NCBI GenBank assembly: GCA_019918135.1
Contig: WBZZ01004010.1
Coordinates: forward strand, 1 to 64,000
From: Paulinella micropora
Taxonomy: Eukaryota > Cercozoa > Imbricatea > Euglyphida > Paulinellidae
Length of the DNA stretch: 64,000 nt
Direction of reading: 5' to 3'
The position numbers and the translations under genes are program-made. The notes under the pieces are model-generated. The model saw nothing but the letters and a program-made list of their open reading frames with translations, made no database searches and had not been told where the DNA came from. This document shows, in pieces, positions 51,819-62,936 of this stretch (its first letter is position 1; every line of letters starts with the position of its first letter).

Positions 51819-51891
51819 TCGTTTTTATTTTTTTTTGCTCATATCAAATACTTCAAGTACTTTATTTTTCAGCAAATTATTTAGGGTTTCG

Positions 51892-51977
51892 TGTGGTGGC
51901 AAAATGGTTAGTAAGCACGTCGTGAAAAAAAAATAGTTGCAAGTTCAATTCTGATTGATGTTTTATCTCCACACGGC
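51892..51977 (+). tRNA. tRNA-like structured sequence 2 (doubtful)
   Basis: CGTGTGG pairs with CCACACG at the ends. An A-box-like TGGCAAAATGGTTAGTAAGC and a B-box-like AGTTCAATTC are in tRNA order. The anticodon region is A-rich, the T-stem is weak, and extra bases precede the acceptor. Same overall build as the sequence 165 bp to its left. Confidence 0.3.
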
Positions 51978-51979
51978 AA

Positions 51980-52432
51980 CCTTTTTTTGCCTAGCCATAA
52001 CGATTTTTTTGGTGAATATAAGAGCAGGGTGAGTGAAAATATCTTCTCCTATTGCTGTTCAAGTCTGTCCAAGTCCTGTCCAACCCTGTTTTTTAAAGGT
52101 CGGCCAATTTTCGCTTATTAAATTTCTATATTTTTTGTATAATTCTTCTTCGTATTACACCTGTCCAACCTGTCCAACCTTTTATAAAAAAAAGTAAATT
52201 TTTTTCCCTCCCCCCCTTTTTATAATGGACACACAAAAAAGTTTCTAAAAAAAAAAGGTCGGACTCGGCCACCTCGGCCACGATTAATACTAAGACGAAT
52301 CGTCGCACATAGCCTGCTTAATACCACTCTCAGCCGTCCAAGTCGCCAAACGGCGATTTCCGTGTTTCTAGCGCGAGTGGATTTTCTATTTAAAATAATT
52401 AAAATAATATAATTATATATATAAGAGATATA
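51980..52432. other. Intergenic; CTGTCCAA repeats and promoter of the next gene
   Basis: CTGTCCAA-type words recur at about 52063, 52077 and 52160-52176. A GC-richer patch at 52255-52375 breaks the AT-rich context. Just before the ATG at 52433 is TTATATATATAAGAG. No gene is seen. Confidence 0.35.
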
Positions 52433-52660
52433 ATGCCAAGGACACCTCAATTCACCAAGGAAGAAATCGTTCAACGGAGAAGGGAAAGGGCGAAAGCATT
52501 TTTGAAGGCTCATTCCGATAAGAATAGGGAAAATGCGAAGGCATACTATTATAAGAATCAGGAGAGAATAAAATTATTGCGGAAGGAGAAATACGAAAAA
52601 CAAAAAGCCGAATTACTTGAATTAAGGGCTTTTCGCAATAGTATGTTAAATAATATATAA
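52433..52660 (+). CDS. Small basic helical protein
   Basis: 75 residues, Lys/Arg/Glu-rich single helix (IVQRRRERAKAFLKAHSD, ERIKLLRKEKYEKQKAELLE). Intact. TATATATAA about 10 bp before the ATG. Probably DNA- or virion-associated; no family is recognised. Confidence 0.5.
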   Translation: MPRTPQFTKEEIVQRRRERAKAFLKAHSDKNRENAKAYYYKNQERIKLLRKEKYEKQKAELLELRAFRNSMLNNI

Positions 52661-52701
52661 TTTATTTTATATATAAAAATATATACACTATTATATAAAC
52701 C

Positions 52702-53217
52702 ATGGACACCTCTCACCGCCGATCGTATTGGACATATTATGAAGACTTACAACTCCGTTTGGATTACGTGAATGGAAGTTATTTTCTAAATCTAGTCAAT
52801 GCCGTTTCATTTCTATCACCCGATGGAAAGTGGAACACGGCCGACTGGAAACTTATGGAAAGTATAGAAAAAGGAGAAGAACAATATTGTTGTTGCTCGC
52901 ACGAGATTACAAAGAATTACATTGTAAAAAATGTAAAAAACGGGAGCGAAATGATGCTAGGCTCTGAATGTATCAAGCGGTTTAAGAACGATAAAATGAA
53001 CGAAGACTTGTCATTGCTCATCCGCACTCTTGACAATCCAAACATTAAATTTTGTTGTTATTGTGATAGCAATAGGGCAATACCAAAAAAGATTGTAGAA
53101 AAGTATCCGAACAGAGACAAGTATTATCACAAAGCCTGCTTAATAAATAGATTGAAGCATTGCGAACATTGCGGACAATACAAAGGATTTATTCCCTGCG
53201 GGTGCTTGAATAAGTAA
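52702..53217 (+). CDS. Cys-rich zinc-binding viral protein
   Basis: 171 residues, intact. A first cluster CCCSHEITKNYIVKNVKNGS with MLGSECIKRF (residues about 58-90) has the C-x-C...I-x-N...GS-x-C-I layout seen in uncharacterised proteins of large DNA viruses. A second cluster (CCYCDSNRA, residues about 113-121) and a C-terminal CEHCGQYKGFIPCGC ribbon follow. The protein should bind two or three zinc ions. TTATATAAACC precedes the ATG. Role unknown, perhaps nucleic-acid binding. Belongs to Module B. Confidence 0.6.
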   Translation: MDTSHRRSYWTYYEDLQLRLDYVNGSYFLNLVNAVSFLSPDGKWNTADWKLMESIEKGEEQYCCCSHEITKNYIVKNVKNGSEMMLGSECIKRFKNDKMNEDLSLLIRTLDNPNIKFCCYCDSNRAIPKKIVEKYPNRDKYYHKACLINRLKHCEHCGQYKGFIPCGCLNK

Positions 53218-53356
53218 GAAAAGAAACAAGTTTTTTTTTGTCATAACGAGATATAAAAAATCCTAATTACCTATTAAGGACAATGATTTACATGGATATA
53301 TGGATATATAGAATAATTAATTTATTTTTATAAAAATATCCGAGCGACTATATAAC

Positions 53357-55809
53357 ATGACCGCACCGACACTGACCAACAACCAATGGTATTACAAACA
53401 AGAAGAAGCACTGAGAGATAAACCACAAGATGCGGTTCTTATCAAGTGGGGGAATAAACAATTTACCACTATGCCATGCCAAGAGGATTTCATTGAATTG
53501 ATTGAAAACATGCCCGATGACCAAAAGCAATACTATGAAGTATTAATGGAAAACAAACCCCAACGAATGTTTGCCGACATTGATGGCGGGCGATGAATTA
53601 TCAATCACACGAGAAAAAATGTATGACCGGTGGAACACGCTTATGAAAAATGTATTTGCCAATATGGGTTTGAAGTATAATCCCAAAAAAGCCAAATACT
53701 TGGACGCGAGCAAGAATGTAAAATGTCGTGCCATTTTTCTTACGATAACCGCTTGGTGTTTAAAAACTGCGAAACACAAAAAGAATTTTGGAAGTATGTA
53801 GAAGTGGTGATTGAAAAAGATTATCCCAACCTCTGCTTCACGTTTGAACGAGCCGACAAGAATATTGAGTTGCGAACCATACTTGATATTTCCGTCTATA
53901 ACAAAAACAGGGCTTTCCGCACTATCTACTCTCATAAAGAGGATAGCGACCGCGTTTTGCTTCCGTATTCATACACCCCAAAAACAAACACATTGAAATT
54001 GCTACAAGATGTAGAAATAGATGATTATCTGATTATGCGCCCCGATGACAATACATTTTACGACGTCAAAATTCCCGAATATACAACTTTGAAGCGATAT
54101 CAACATATTACGTTGGACGAAATACGCGAAATTATACTCAGCAAAATACCAAATGTAGAAATTGTTGAAATAAAGCAGAGAATGTTTGTTTTAAAAACCA
54201 TAGGGACACGAGTATGTATTATAAACGGAGAAGAAAATAAAAGCGACAATTGCTATGTAGTATGGAGAAGAGACGGGCTATATTTCTACTGCCACGATAG
54301 CACTTGCGAGGGTAAATGCATGAAAATTCACGAATTATCGTCCCCCATCGTCCGTAATATCAACACGATTGATGACCTGCGCCGACTCGCCAGCGAATGT
54401 AATAGTATAGAAAAATTCAAAGAGTTGATAGATACTGCTTTGGCATATATGAATGAATCATACACTTTTGCTAACTTGGCAAAGCCGACTATAATTGAAG
54501 AATGCGTTGATTCCAAAGGCAAGAAGGTATTTCGCTACAAGACGGAATCAGCAATGGAATCATTCTTCAAAAACAAAAGAGTAAAGACCAATCTATCAAA
54601 GGAGGACTGGATAGCGCTAGGTAAAAACCCCGCAAAATTGAATGTTGTTGATTTGTATAAAGTATGGACTACACACCCGAGAAGACGCGAAGTAAATGAC
54701 GTAATCTTTGACCCCAAGGCATACTTTGATAACGACAAACAAGGATTTTATAACTTGTTTAAGGGTTTTGAAATCCCAGCGGACAGATTAGGAGACGTGA
54801 AATCCTTCACGGCAGAAAAAGAAAAAAATGAAGCATTCTTTCAACATATCCTAAACAGATGGTGTGGGGGAAGTCAGGACATATATAAAAAGGTGCTTGA
54901 TATGTTTGCGAGCATTTACCAAAAGCCGTGGCAAAAACTACACTTATCATTAGTTTTGACAAGCACTGAACGAGCAGGTAAGGGTATTATTCTTGAAATA
55001 TTTAAAGACATAATTGGTGCCGATTATTACTTCCAGCCGTCCTACGTTAGAGAAATATTAGGCGATTTCAATGCGCAACTCGCAAAAGCAATCGTAGTAT
55101 TTATGGACGAAATGGTTTGGGGTGGTGATAAAGAACGAACGGGAACAATTAAGAAACTCGTATCAGAAAACACGCTCACTCTTAAACAAAAATATTTACC
55201 AAATCTAACATTAGAAAATATGTTATTTCTAGTCCTTGCTTCAAACGAAGAGTGGGTAGTGCCAGCGGGAACCACAGAGCAACGATGGCTAGTCCTTGAA
55301 GTGTCTGATGAACTGGCACTTATGAAATCAGACGAAAAGAGAAAAGTGATTGCGGATATTAGATCTATTGACAGGCAACGACTGGCGAAGTTTCTTCTTG
55401 AACGAGACCTTAGCGAGTTTAACGACCGCGAAACAATCATTACAAAGGGGCTACGAGAACAAAAAGTGAAATCTCTTTCAAAGTTGAGAAAGTGGTGGTT
55501 GGATTGCTTGAACTTGGGATATATTACAAACCAATTTTCAGGAATTCGTTTTGGTGAAGAAGTTTCAAAAGAAGAATTGTATGATGTGTATAAAGCAAAT
55601 GCGAATGACCCGCACACTTCGCGAGTCAGTTTCTGACTAGTCTTAGAAAACTGATGCCAAGTATGGTAGAAAAGAAGAAAACGATGGAAGCAGGTGCGCG
55701 AGTTAGATACGTAGATTTACCAACATTAGAAGAGTGTAAAAATCAATGGAAGGTTATTTATGGTGATAATGAATGGGCGTTTGACGATGACGATGATGAC
55801 GATGAATAA
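53357..55809 (+). CDS. Archaeo-eukaryotic primase-SF3 helicase (D5-like), frame-broken
   Basis: Starts at the ATG at 53357. Primase motif I is RMFADIDG (about 53567). A frame change near 53590 and another near 53720 lead to motif II (CHFSYDNRLVFKNC) and motif III (ILDISVYNKNRAFRTIYSHK). A Cys/His ribbon (YCHDSTCEGKC, about 54290) follows, then the SF3 helicase with Walker A (STERAGKG, about 54964), Walker B (VVFMDEMVW, about 55096) and motif C (VLASNEEWVVP). A last change near 55610 adds a C-terminal part ending in an Asp run and TAA at 55807-55809. It primes and unwinds viral DNA, as in D5-like proteins of large DNA viruses and many PLVs. Confidence 0.8.
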
Positions 55810-55850
55810 ACAACATAAAAAACTGATTTTTTTTTTTGCTTATATATAGC

Positions 55851-56513
55851 ATGCCATCAACCAAAGGAGAGTATCTGAGCCAAATAGAAAAATGGACTCA
55901 TTTAAGTAGCGACATAAAACTGCCAACAAGCAAATCGCTCAAAACTGAAATTGTCGCATTTTACGAAAAATACCGACCCGAACAACCCCCGCAGAGTGAT
56001 AATGTTGAAGTTGTATTACCCTCCGTTGATACATTGAAGAAGGTAGTTTTTAATGACGAACCAGAAGAATTTACTCCTTTTAAAGAAAGTGATTTGAAGG
56101 AAACTGGTATTACTGAAATCTAGGCCAACGTAGGAGAAGAATTGGCGAAAAAAGAAATGCCAGTTTTAGAAGCAAAAGAGGAACCTGCGCCAGTTAGGGA
56201 AAAGAAAACACCGATTAAAGCAAAGCGGAATCCGCCCGAGAGCGGATATAGTTGCTATGAAATAATAACGGCACATTTGAAAGTATCAAAAGACCCGTTT
56301 AATTTCTTGTATATGAAAGTTGAAGACCGGACCATATTACAGGAGGATATGAAGAAATGGCACGAGAGTAGATACGCACACATACCACCAGACCAACGTC
56401 CTATTCTTAAATATGGTAAGTTAGATTATAAGACGTTTGTCCGCGATGTCTTATCTCAACACGAGGGCAAACTCACGAAATTAAAAGATATGTACGACAG
56501 GTTTCATGTGTAA
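55851..56513 (+). CDS. Unidentified viral protein with one in-frame TAG
   Basis: Preferred ATG at 55851 directly after TTATATATAGC. The first part (TKGEYLSQIEKWTHLSSDIK, SKSLKTEIVAFYEKYRPEQP) resembles a short helical SAP-like unit, then an acidic linker. A TAG at 56121-56123 is followed in the same frame by a Lys/Glu/Pro linker and a C-terminal domain (GYSCYEIITAHLKVSKDPFN, DYKTFVRDVLSQHEGKLTKL) ending TAA at 56513. Total about 220 residues if read through. Convergent with, and overlapping, the next gene by about 10 bp. Function unknown. Confidence 0.5.
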
Positions 56514-57130
56514 GAGGCGGTTAGTGCTATGTCTCTCATCACATCAATATTAAAATATGATGGTTTAAAAGATACATAATCCGCAGATGCCGTTTTATAA
56601 TATACTTCCAATGTTATTGGAGCATCTGTCTCATATGTCAATAAAACCTCATTAGTCGTATTTCCAGAAATGCGTATTGTTCTATTATTGGTGGTATCCG
56701 CGGGATTTGGACAAGTCATTAACCATATCATTTTCATTTGGACTCCGTATCTTTGAATTAGCCATACACAATCAAAAGACTTATACTCAATGGCGGTTGT
56801 ATAATTTAGCACTTCGCTGTAAAAATCATCAAAATTGGTTCTGTTTTATGAAACCAAAACTGAAAGGTTCCTATTCCAGACGGGGCGGGCAAATTCAAAG
56901 ACCTGCGAAAAGCAACTTTAATGAAATAACCATATCCTAAATTAGATATTGTTTTTGCTACCATAACCGCCAGTGCAAAGAGTGGTGAATGTGGAACTTT
57001 CCATCCACGACCTAAGATCAAGGCCAACATAAGCATTTTGAATGTTTCTTGTTAATGTCGGGGTAGCAGTGATTGCGATAGTTTTCGTATCAATTGACTG
57101 CTGTTCTTGTGATCGGCCGAATATATTCAT
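56504..57130 (-). CDS. Possible virion structural protein, frame-broken
   Basis: From the ATG at 57130: IFGRSQEQQSIDTKTIAITA, NIQNAY. A frame change near 57030 and others up to about 56830 link to a segment with FHKT and NFDDFYSEV. The last frame (56812-56504) has beta-type sequence (TTNNRTIRISGNTTNEVLLT, APITLEVYYKTASADYVSFK). The beta-rich composition and position next to the fibre gene suggest a virion component; no specific fold is recognised. TATATATATAG lies upstream of the ATG on the minus strand. Confidence 0.4.
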
Positions 57131-57192
57131 TTTTTAAGACTATATATATATCTTATATTATAAGATTGGATATAAAATAATAGAATTAAAAT

Positions 57193-60100
57193 ATGAATCA
57201 TGTAGGCAGTCCGTGGGCATATCACTATTACGGCTCTGTGATAATAGACGAGGATTTAGAAGTTGATGGTGTATTATATGGCGATCATATTGAAGCAAAC
57301 TCAATACAAGCAAGGACTGACGACATAGCAATATCGTCGCGAAATAATAACTCTTCTTTGTTGATATCTGACAGCGGATATGTGTCAATTAATAACGAAT
57401 ACGATTTACCAATAGCGGACGGCACGGCTAATGAAATATTAAAAACAGACAGGTTGGGTAATACTTCATTTGCTACATAAGTTATATAAGCGATTTTGAA
57501 TTGGATAAATTAACGGATGTAGTCATAACGGGCACACCCAACAGCGATCAATTGCTTATTTACAGCACAGGGCAATGGAGAAATACAACATCACCTTATC
57601 TGAGATTAGACGGTGCTTTCAATATGACGGGAACATTAAATATGGAAGGGCAAAGCATAACAAATGTCAATCTTGTTGATGGTGTTGATGTTTCTGTTCT
57701 TGATACTTCGGTGGTTAAACTAACAGGAAACCAAACAATAACGGGGAATAAGGATTTCGTGGATAAAATATCAACATGGTATGGGAAACCGATAATCGTA
57801 GGTAGATCAACAAAAGGAATAGGTGCGACTGGTGGATTGGAATTGTATGGTAATTATGGCGACCGAACTGGTGGTGCGCACATGCAAGCAATTACATCAG
57901 AAGACATTTATCCTACTTTTTCGTTAGTCAATTTAGGACATGGTAGTGTGGGTATGGCCTTTGATGCTTATATGGACTCTAACGGATGGGAATCTAGTTA
58001 TGCGACTTCAAGTTTTGCGATCGCAAAAGTTAATGAAAAATTTAGATTTTTGTATGGTATTGGGAGCATCATTGGGGATGTTGTTCCATGGGACACTGCT
58101 CTGGAAATTGACACAGCAGGTTTATTAACCGCGAAAGCAATAACGGCGAGTGGATTAATAACGGCAAATGCGGGATTAAATATGGGAGGGCAAAGCATAA
58201 CAAATGTAAATCTGGTTGATGGTGTTGATGTTTCTGTTCTTGATACTTCGGTGGTTAAAGCTAACAGGAGACCAAACCATAGCGGGTATTAAGACATTTA
58301 GCAGTATAATAAATGCTAGTGCGGGGATTGATATGAAAAGCCAAAGCATAACAAATGTTAATCTTGTTGATGGCGTGGATGTTTCTACTCTTGACACTTC
58401 TGTCGTTAAACTAACAGGAGACCAAACCATAGCAGGAAACAAAAAATTTACATCAACTTTGGAAGTAAGTGGTTCGTCCAATCCTACTACTTTTGACGGC
58501 ATTGGCATAGCCTTTGATACAAAAATAGGAATGATTGCCGCACAAAAAACAGCAACAGCGACTTGGTATCCGATACAAATAACGGGTTCGTATGTAGAGT
58601 TATACTCGGGTAATACTTTAATTATAACCGCAACTGGCACTACACTATCTTTGAATAACAACAAAATAACAAACTTAGCCACACCATCAGCAACAACGGA
58701 CGGAGCAAACAAAGGTTGTGTTGATACAAAAAACGGGCAAAATGTGAAACTAACAGGAAACCAAACCATAGCAGGAATCAAGACATTTAGCAGTGCCCTT
58801 GAAATAACAGGAAATTCAACGAATGCGACAACAAAAGGAACATTCGTGGTTTTTAACTCCACAGCCAATATAGGAACTATCGGATGCCTTGATATGGGCA
58901 CGGGCGTAAATTATAACTTTGAAATAAATGCCAAAAAAATAAGTTTCATTATTGATGGAGCAATCGTCGGTTGGGTAAATGCTTCGGGGCTAGATTGTAA
59001 TAGTAGCAAAATAGCCAACCTTGGAACTCCAACATTAGCGACGGACGGAGCGACAAAAGGGTATGCGGACACATTGGACTGGCAAAATGTAAAACTAACA
59101 ACAGACCAAACCATAACAGGAAGTAAAACATTTAATGGGGCAAGCACTACGATAAAATATCTAACTTTAACGAACAATGCTGATTTTAATAATCAAACTA
59201 TCACTAATGGTGGAAATATAACATATAATGGGGCGAGGATATTAAACCAAAATGGAGGAGATATATTCTTTTCACAGACATCAGGAGATTATCAGTATTT
59301 CTTATTTACTCTAAATACTGCTACAAGTGGAACCGCGAACCAACGAGGTTATGTATTTACGAATGTAGCATCTGATGTAAAAGGGGCGGGACTTTATATT
59401 TCAAAACTTTTGGATAATAAAAGTGCTTCGTCTGACATTGTCCGTTTTAACAGTGCTGGGGGTATGCGGCTTTATGGTGCCTTAGATATGAACTCAAACA
59501 ATATAACAAATGGCGGAACAATAACTGGAACGACAATTACTTCAACCGCGGGTATATCAACGACGACACTAACGGCAAGTGGATTAATAACGGCAAACGC
59601 GAGTATATCAACAACAACAGCAACCGCAAGTGGATTGATAACGGCAAATGCTGGGATTACATACACTGGCACACTAACGTCAGCAACAAATACAAGTGGA
59701 GCGAAAATAGGAGTTCAGGGAATAACAGACGGAACAAATGCAAAAGGAATATTTCTATGGGATACGACTAATACGAGTTGGGGGATTTATGCAGCATCTG
59801 GCGGAGGTGGAAACACTAGAAGTTTGGCAAATGGTTTGGCGGTTTCTGGAAATGATTTTAGTTCGTATAGTTTTCGGTTTAGGGTTGCTAATGATTCTAC
59901 AATGGGTTTTGTATGGGAGAATTCAGCAGAGCAATTGTTGATGTCGTTGAATGGACTCAATGGGACTTTATGGACAAAAGGATTGATTACGGCAAATGCG
60001 GGAATTACATATTCTGGGGTGCTATCATCGGCATTAGCATCAACTAATGGGGCAAAAATAGCAATTCAAGGACAAACAGACGGGGGTAGTAGCCGCGGAA

Positions 60101-60778
60101 TATTTGTATGGGATGCTACTGATTCAAACTGGGGGATTTATATGTCTCAGTATGGGACAAATAAAGCATTAAGCGGAACAGGAACAGCACCAGCAGGAGG
60201 AGGCGGAGGATTAACTTCTTATGCTATTAGATTTAGAGTTAATGGTTCTTCAACGAGTGGGTTCATATGGGAGAATAATTCAAATACTGCTTTAATGTCA
60301 TTAAGAGCGAGCGATGGGCAATTATGGGTATTGTCTAATCCAATTCAATATTCAGACAGGAGAAAAAAAGAAGATATAAAGGAATGTTTAGGCTTAGATT
60401 TTGTTAATAAGTTAAATCCAGTTTGCTATCGTATGATTGATGACAACAAGAAATGTAGGACTGGCTTAATAGCACAGGAATTAGAAGAAATACTAACAGA
60501 AATGGATATGCTAGATTTTGGCGGTTTTATAAAAGAAACAATTATGGTTCCCTGTCCAAAAGCAAAGAAAAGAATACGAATTGAAAGGTGTGAGTGTTAA
60601 TCCAGAAGATGTTAAATGTATTGATAGTGGTGATGTCGGTTATGGTATAGGTTATTCAGAGTTTATCGCACCATTAATTAAGACCGTTCAACAATTATCA
60701 GAAAAGATAGTTAATTTAGAAAAAGAAAATAATAATCTCATGAATATACTACAAGAAATTAGAGAAAATGTCAAATAA
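57193..60778 (+). CDS. Long fibre protein with C-terminal peptidase_S74 (endosialidase-type) chaperone, frame-broken
   Basis: The N-terminus (57193-57480) has short beta repeats (EDLEVDGVLYGDHIEANS). After a frame change near 57470 come repeated fibre units LTGNQTIAGIKTFSS-like and SITNVNLVDGVDVSVLDTSV (at least five), then TASGLITANAGI units. Another one-base change lies near 58260. The C-terminus has the S74 signature (SDRRKKEDIKECLGLDFV, NPVCYRMIDDNKKCRTGLIA) and, after a change near 60560, VGYGIGYSEFIAPLIKTVQ and a trimer-type coiled coil. S74 domains fold trimeric fibres and then cut themselves off. About 1190 residues. A receptor-binding fibre role is inferred. Confidence 0.8.
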
Positions 60779-61127
60779 TACGACTAGACTTCACAGACCA
60801 CCACCTATTATGGATATGGATGGCGAACTAACTCCAGAATTAAAGTCCCGTGTTCTTGAAGTAGAACTAAAGACTGAGGAGAAAAAAATAGAGCACGAAT
60901 TGGAAGATAACTGGAATTGTTGTTGTATAAAAAACAGACCGACAGACAGCAGACTTATTAAATACTTATTTCAAATGGGTGTCATCGTTGCCATTATAGC
61001 CCTTTGTATCGTAAGGCTATCTGAAAAGAACTTACCATGCGAGGTTGCTAATACTTATGTCGGTATTTTGACTTTACTCATAGGAATTTGCCTTCCTTCA
61101 CCAAGTTCTGGGGGTGGTAAGAAGTAA
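60768..61127 (+). CDS. Two-helix membrane protein
   Basis: 119 residues, intact. The N-terminus is charged (ELTPELKSRVLEVELKTEEK) with a Cys triplet (NWNCCCIKN). Two hydrophobic helices: FQMGVIVAIIALCIVRL (about 68-84) and TYVGILTLLIGICLPSPSS (about 95-113), ending GGGKK. A TM-helix plus (L/I)PSP end of this kind is common in membrane proteins of large DNA viruses and PLVs. It starts inside the last codons of the fibre gene (11-bp overlap). Likely located in the virion or host membrane. Confidence 0.6.
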   Translation: MSNNTTRLHRPPPIMDMDGELTPELKSRVLEVELKTEEKKIEHELEDNWNCCCIKNRPTDSRLIKYLFQMGVIVAIIALCIVRLSEKNLPCEVANTYVGILTLLIGICLPSPSSGGGKK

Positions 61128-61128
61128 A

Positions 61129-61347
61129 TCACAAATTACCACATTCATATATATGCGTCATATACCATCTATTATCGCCAACACACATCAAAGGCAGTGC
61201 CTCATCAAAACTACGACACATATTATTTCCGTTATTTATGAAAACACACTTAAACCCAGTATCTACCCCTTGCTTTATACAATAAGCACACGATTCATTC
61301 TTTTTTTCTGAGTATCGCGAGTAAAAGTCGCAGGCAGTCCGCGACAT
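61129..61347 (-). CDS. Small Cys-rich protein
   Basis: 72 residues with seven Cys (TACDFYSRY, SCAYCIKQGV, FKCVF, NNMCRSF, PLMCVG, IYECGN). No signal peptide. Could be a zinc- or disulphide-stabilised miniprotein. AATATACT precedes the ATG. Convergent to the membrane-protein gene with a gap of one base. No family is recognised. Confidence 0.45.
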   Translation of the reverse strand: MSRTACDFYSRYSEKKNESCAYCIKQGVDTGFKCVFINNGNNMCRSFDEALPLMCVGDNRWYMTHIYECGNL

Positions 61348-61391
61348 AGTATATTAGCGGAGCACGCAAATAGCAATATTAACAACATATA

Positions 61392-61604
61392 TTATCCCTC
61401 TTCTTTAATTATATTTTTATAAACCGCCTCTCGTTGCTTATCTGATAGCGGTAAGCGGTAAAGGATATTTTCAGGTTTTCTAAAAATATTGGGGTTTCTA
61501 TTCACTAAGTTATGAGTGATGCGGATTTGGTCAATTTCCTTCCCTAGCCTTTCCAACTCTTCAAGTTGTTGCTCGTCTTTGCTTTTTTCTTTTTTATTTT
61601 CCAT
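61392..61604 (-). CDS. Small helical protein
   Basis: 70 residues from the ATG at 61604, preferred over the upstream start at 61748 because TTATATAAG sits right before it and the upstream residues are a translation of the divergent gene. Content: KSKDEQQLEELERLGKEIDQ, then IFRKPENILYRLPLSDKQRE. Divergent from the gene starting at 61629. Function unknown. Confidence 0.5.
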   Translation of the reverse strand: MENKKEKSKDEQQLEELERLGKEIDQIRITHNLVNRNPNIFRKPENILYRLPLSDKQREAVYKNIIKEEG

Positions 61605-61628
61605 CTTATATAATAGCGGATATAAAAA

Positions 61629-62936
61629 TTGCCACACGAAAAACCATTTTTTACATATTACAACGAAATTAGACGCGAACATAAGTATTTGTTGGATGAA
61701 GCAGATGCTGATTGGGCTGAACAAGTTAATGAAGGTATCAATAATCAAGCCCGCGAGAGGCTTAGAGCGGATAGATTGTTGGATGCTTCAACAAAGAGGG
61801 GGAATACTATGGAGGATTTAAAAGATAAGATTAGTGCGTTGGACAATAAGCAAAGTATTTATGTAAATATGAATTACGATGAACTGAAATCGCACCTTCA
61901 AGATGACGGCGTTGATATGAAAGAATTTGAAAGAAAACACGGAACTGCCCCCATGAACGAACAAATGATTGAAATGCGAAAATTAGCAATAGCTACCGAT
62001 AAATATGATATAGCGCACATAGAAGACAATATCCAGGAAATGAAGCGTGATATAGCACAATTGGTAAAACAAGAATATAAAGAAGAAGACTTAAAACGAT
62101 TAACCGATAAGGGCTTAACGTATATGAAAAATAAAGGCAAAGCGGACAAAACTAGCGTAATACGAAGAGAGGATAGAAAGCAAGCGGAGCAGGATTATAA
62201 GGAATGGAAAGAAAACCGATAAGAGTGGGAGAGAAAACACCCAGATGATGCTTTAATAGAAGCACAGATAGGCGACGAACACAAGATGCTTGTGCCACGA
62301 ATAGGTGATGACCCCCGAAGCGTAGAAAGATTTGTTGATGCTATTATTAGAAGTATTCAGGAGATAATTATGAGTCCCAGACTTAACAGATTACTTAACC
62401 TTGCTACAGGTGCTGGGCGATATGGTGTGATAAGGCTAGCGTGGGGGCAGATATTGAGATTAATTGCCAACAATCCACAACTACGTGCGATGAATGTTGG
62501 ATTACTTGGAAGAAGAAGAGCAGATGCTTTCAATACCCTTTTGCTAACACTAGCGAGAAATGAAGCGCCAGAGGGTTTGCCTCCGCCTAATCCTCGTTTA
62601 ATCGCAAGCGGACAACAAAGAATAGGTGATTATGTGTTGAAGGATATGTTGAGAAGATTAGGCTTACAGGTATCAACAATGATGGCATGGCAGACATTTA
62701 AAACAGGCGTAGAGACTATGACAGTTCTCGGCCTTGGAAAAGCATTTAAAGAAATATATAAAACATGGTCTGCTCAACCAGATGCTCTCATTAAGTTGGA
62801 AGAAAAACGAATTCATACTGAGGGAAGTAATTATAATGGTGGAGGCACACGAGTGGAAAGCCGTCTTCAATTAGAAGATAGAACTCGTGGCAAATTTCCT
62901 TACATTCTCCCAGCAGATGCTTACCAATATGAGTGA
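61629..62936 (+). CDS. Unidentified virus-type protein interrupted by one in-frame TAA
   Basis: Frame from 61629 (FFTYYNEIRREHKYLLDEAD ... HIEDNIQEMKRDIAQLVKQE ... QAEQDYKEWKENR) meets TAA at 62220-62222 and continues without frame change (EWERKHPDDALIEAQIGDEH) into 62286-62936 (PRSVERFVDAIIRSIQEIIM, VIRLAWGQILRLIANNPQLR, MMAWQTFKTGVETMTVLGLG). About 430 residues if joined. Coiled-coil first half, hydrophobic helices in the second. May be a structural or membrane-interacting virion protein; not recognised. Stop TGA overlaps the next start. Confidence 0.5.

Noticed and set aside
58176..58901. 241-residue Val/Pro/Phe-rich frame on the minus strand inside the fibre gene
   Set aside because: Antisense of repetitive fibre units; the plus-strand product has clear family motifs.
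61516..61821. 101-residue plus-strand frame
   Set aside because: Ser/Phe-rich antisense of the small minus-strand gene at 61392-61604, running into the wrong frame of the next gene.
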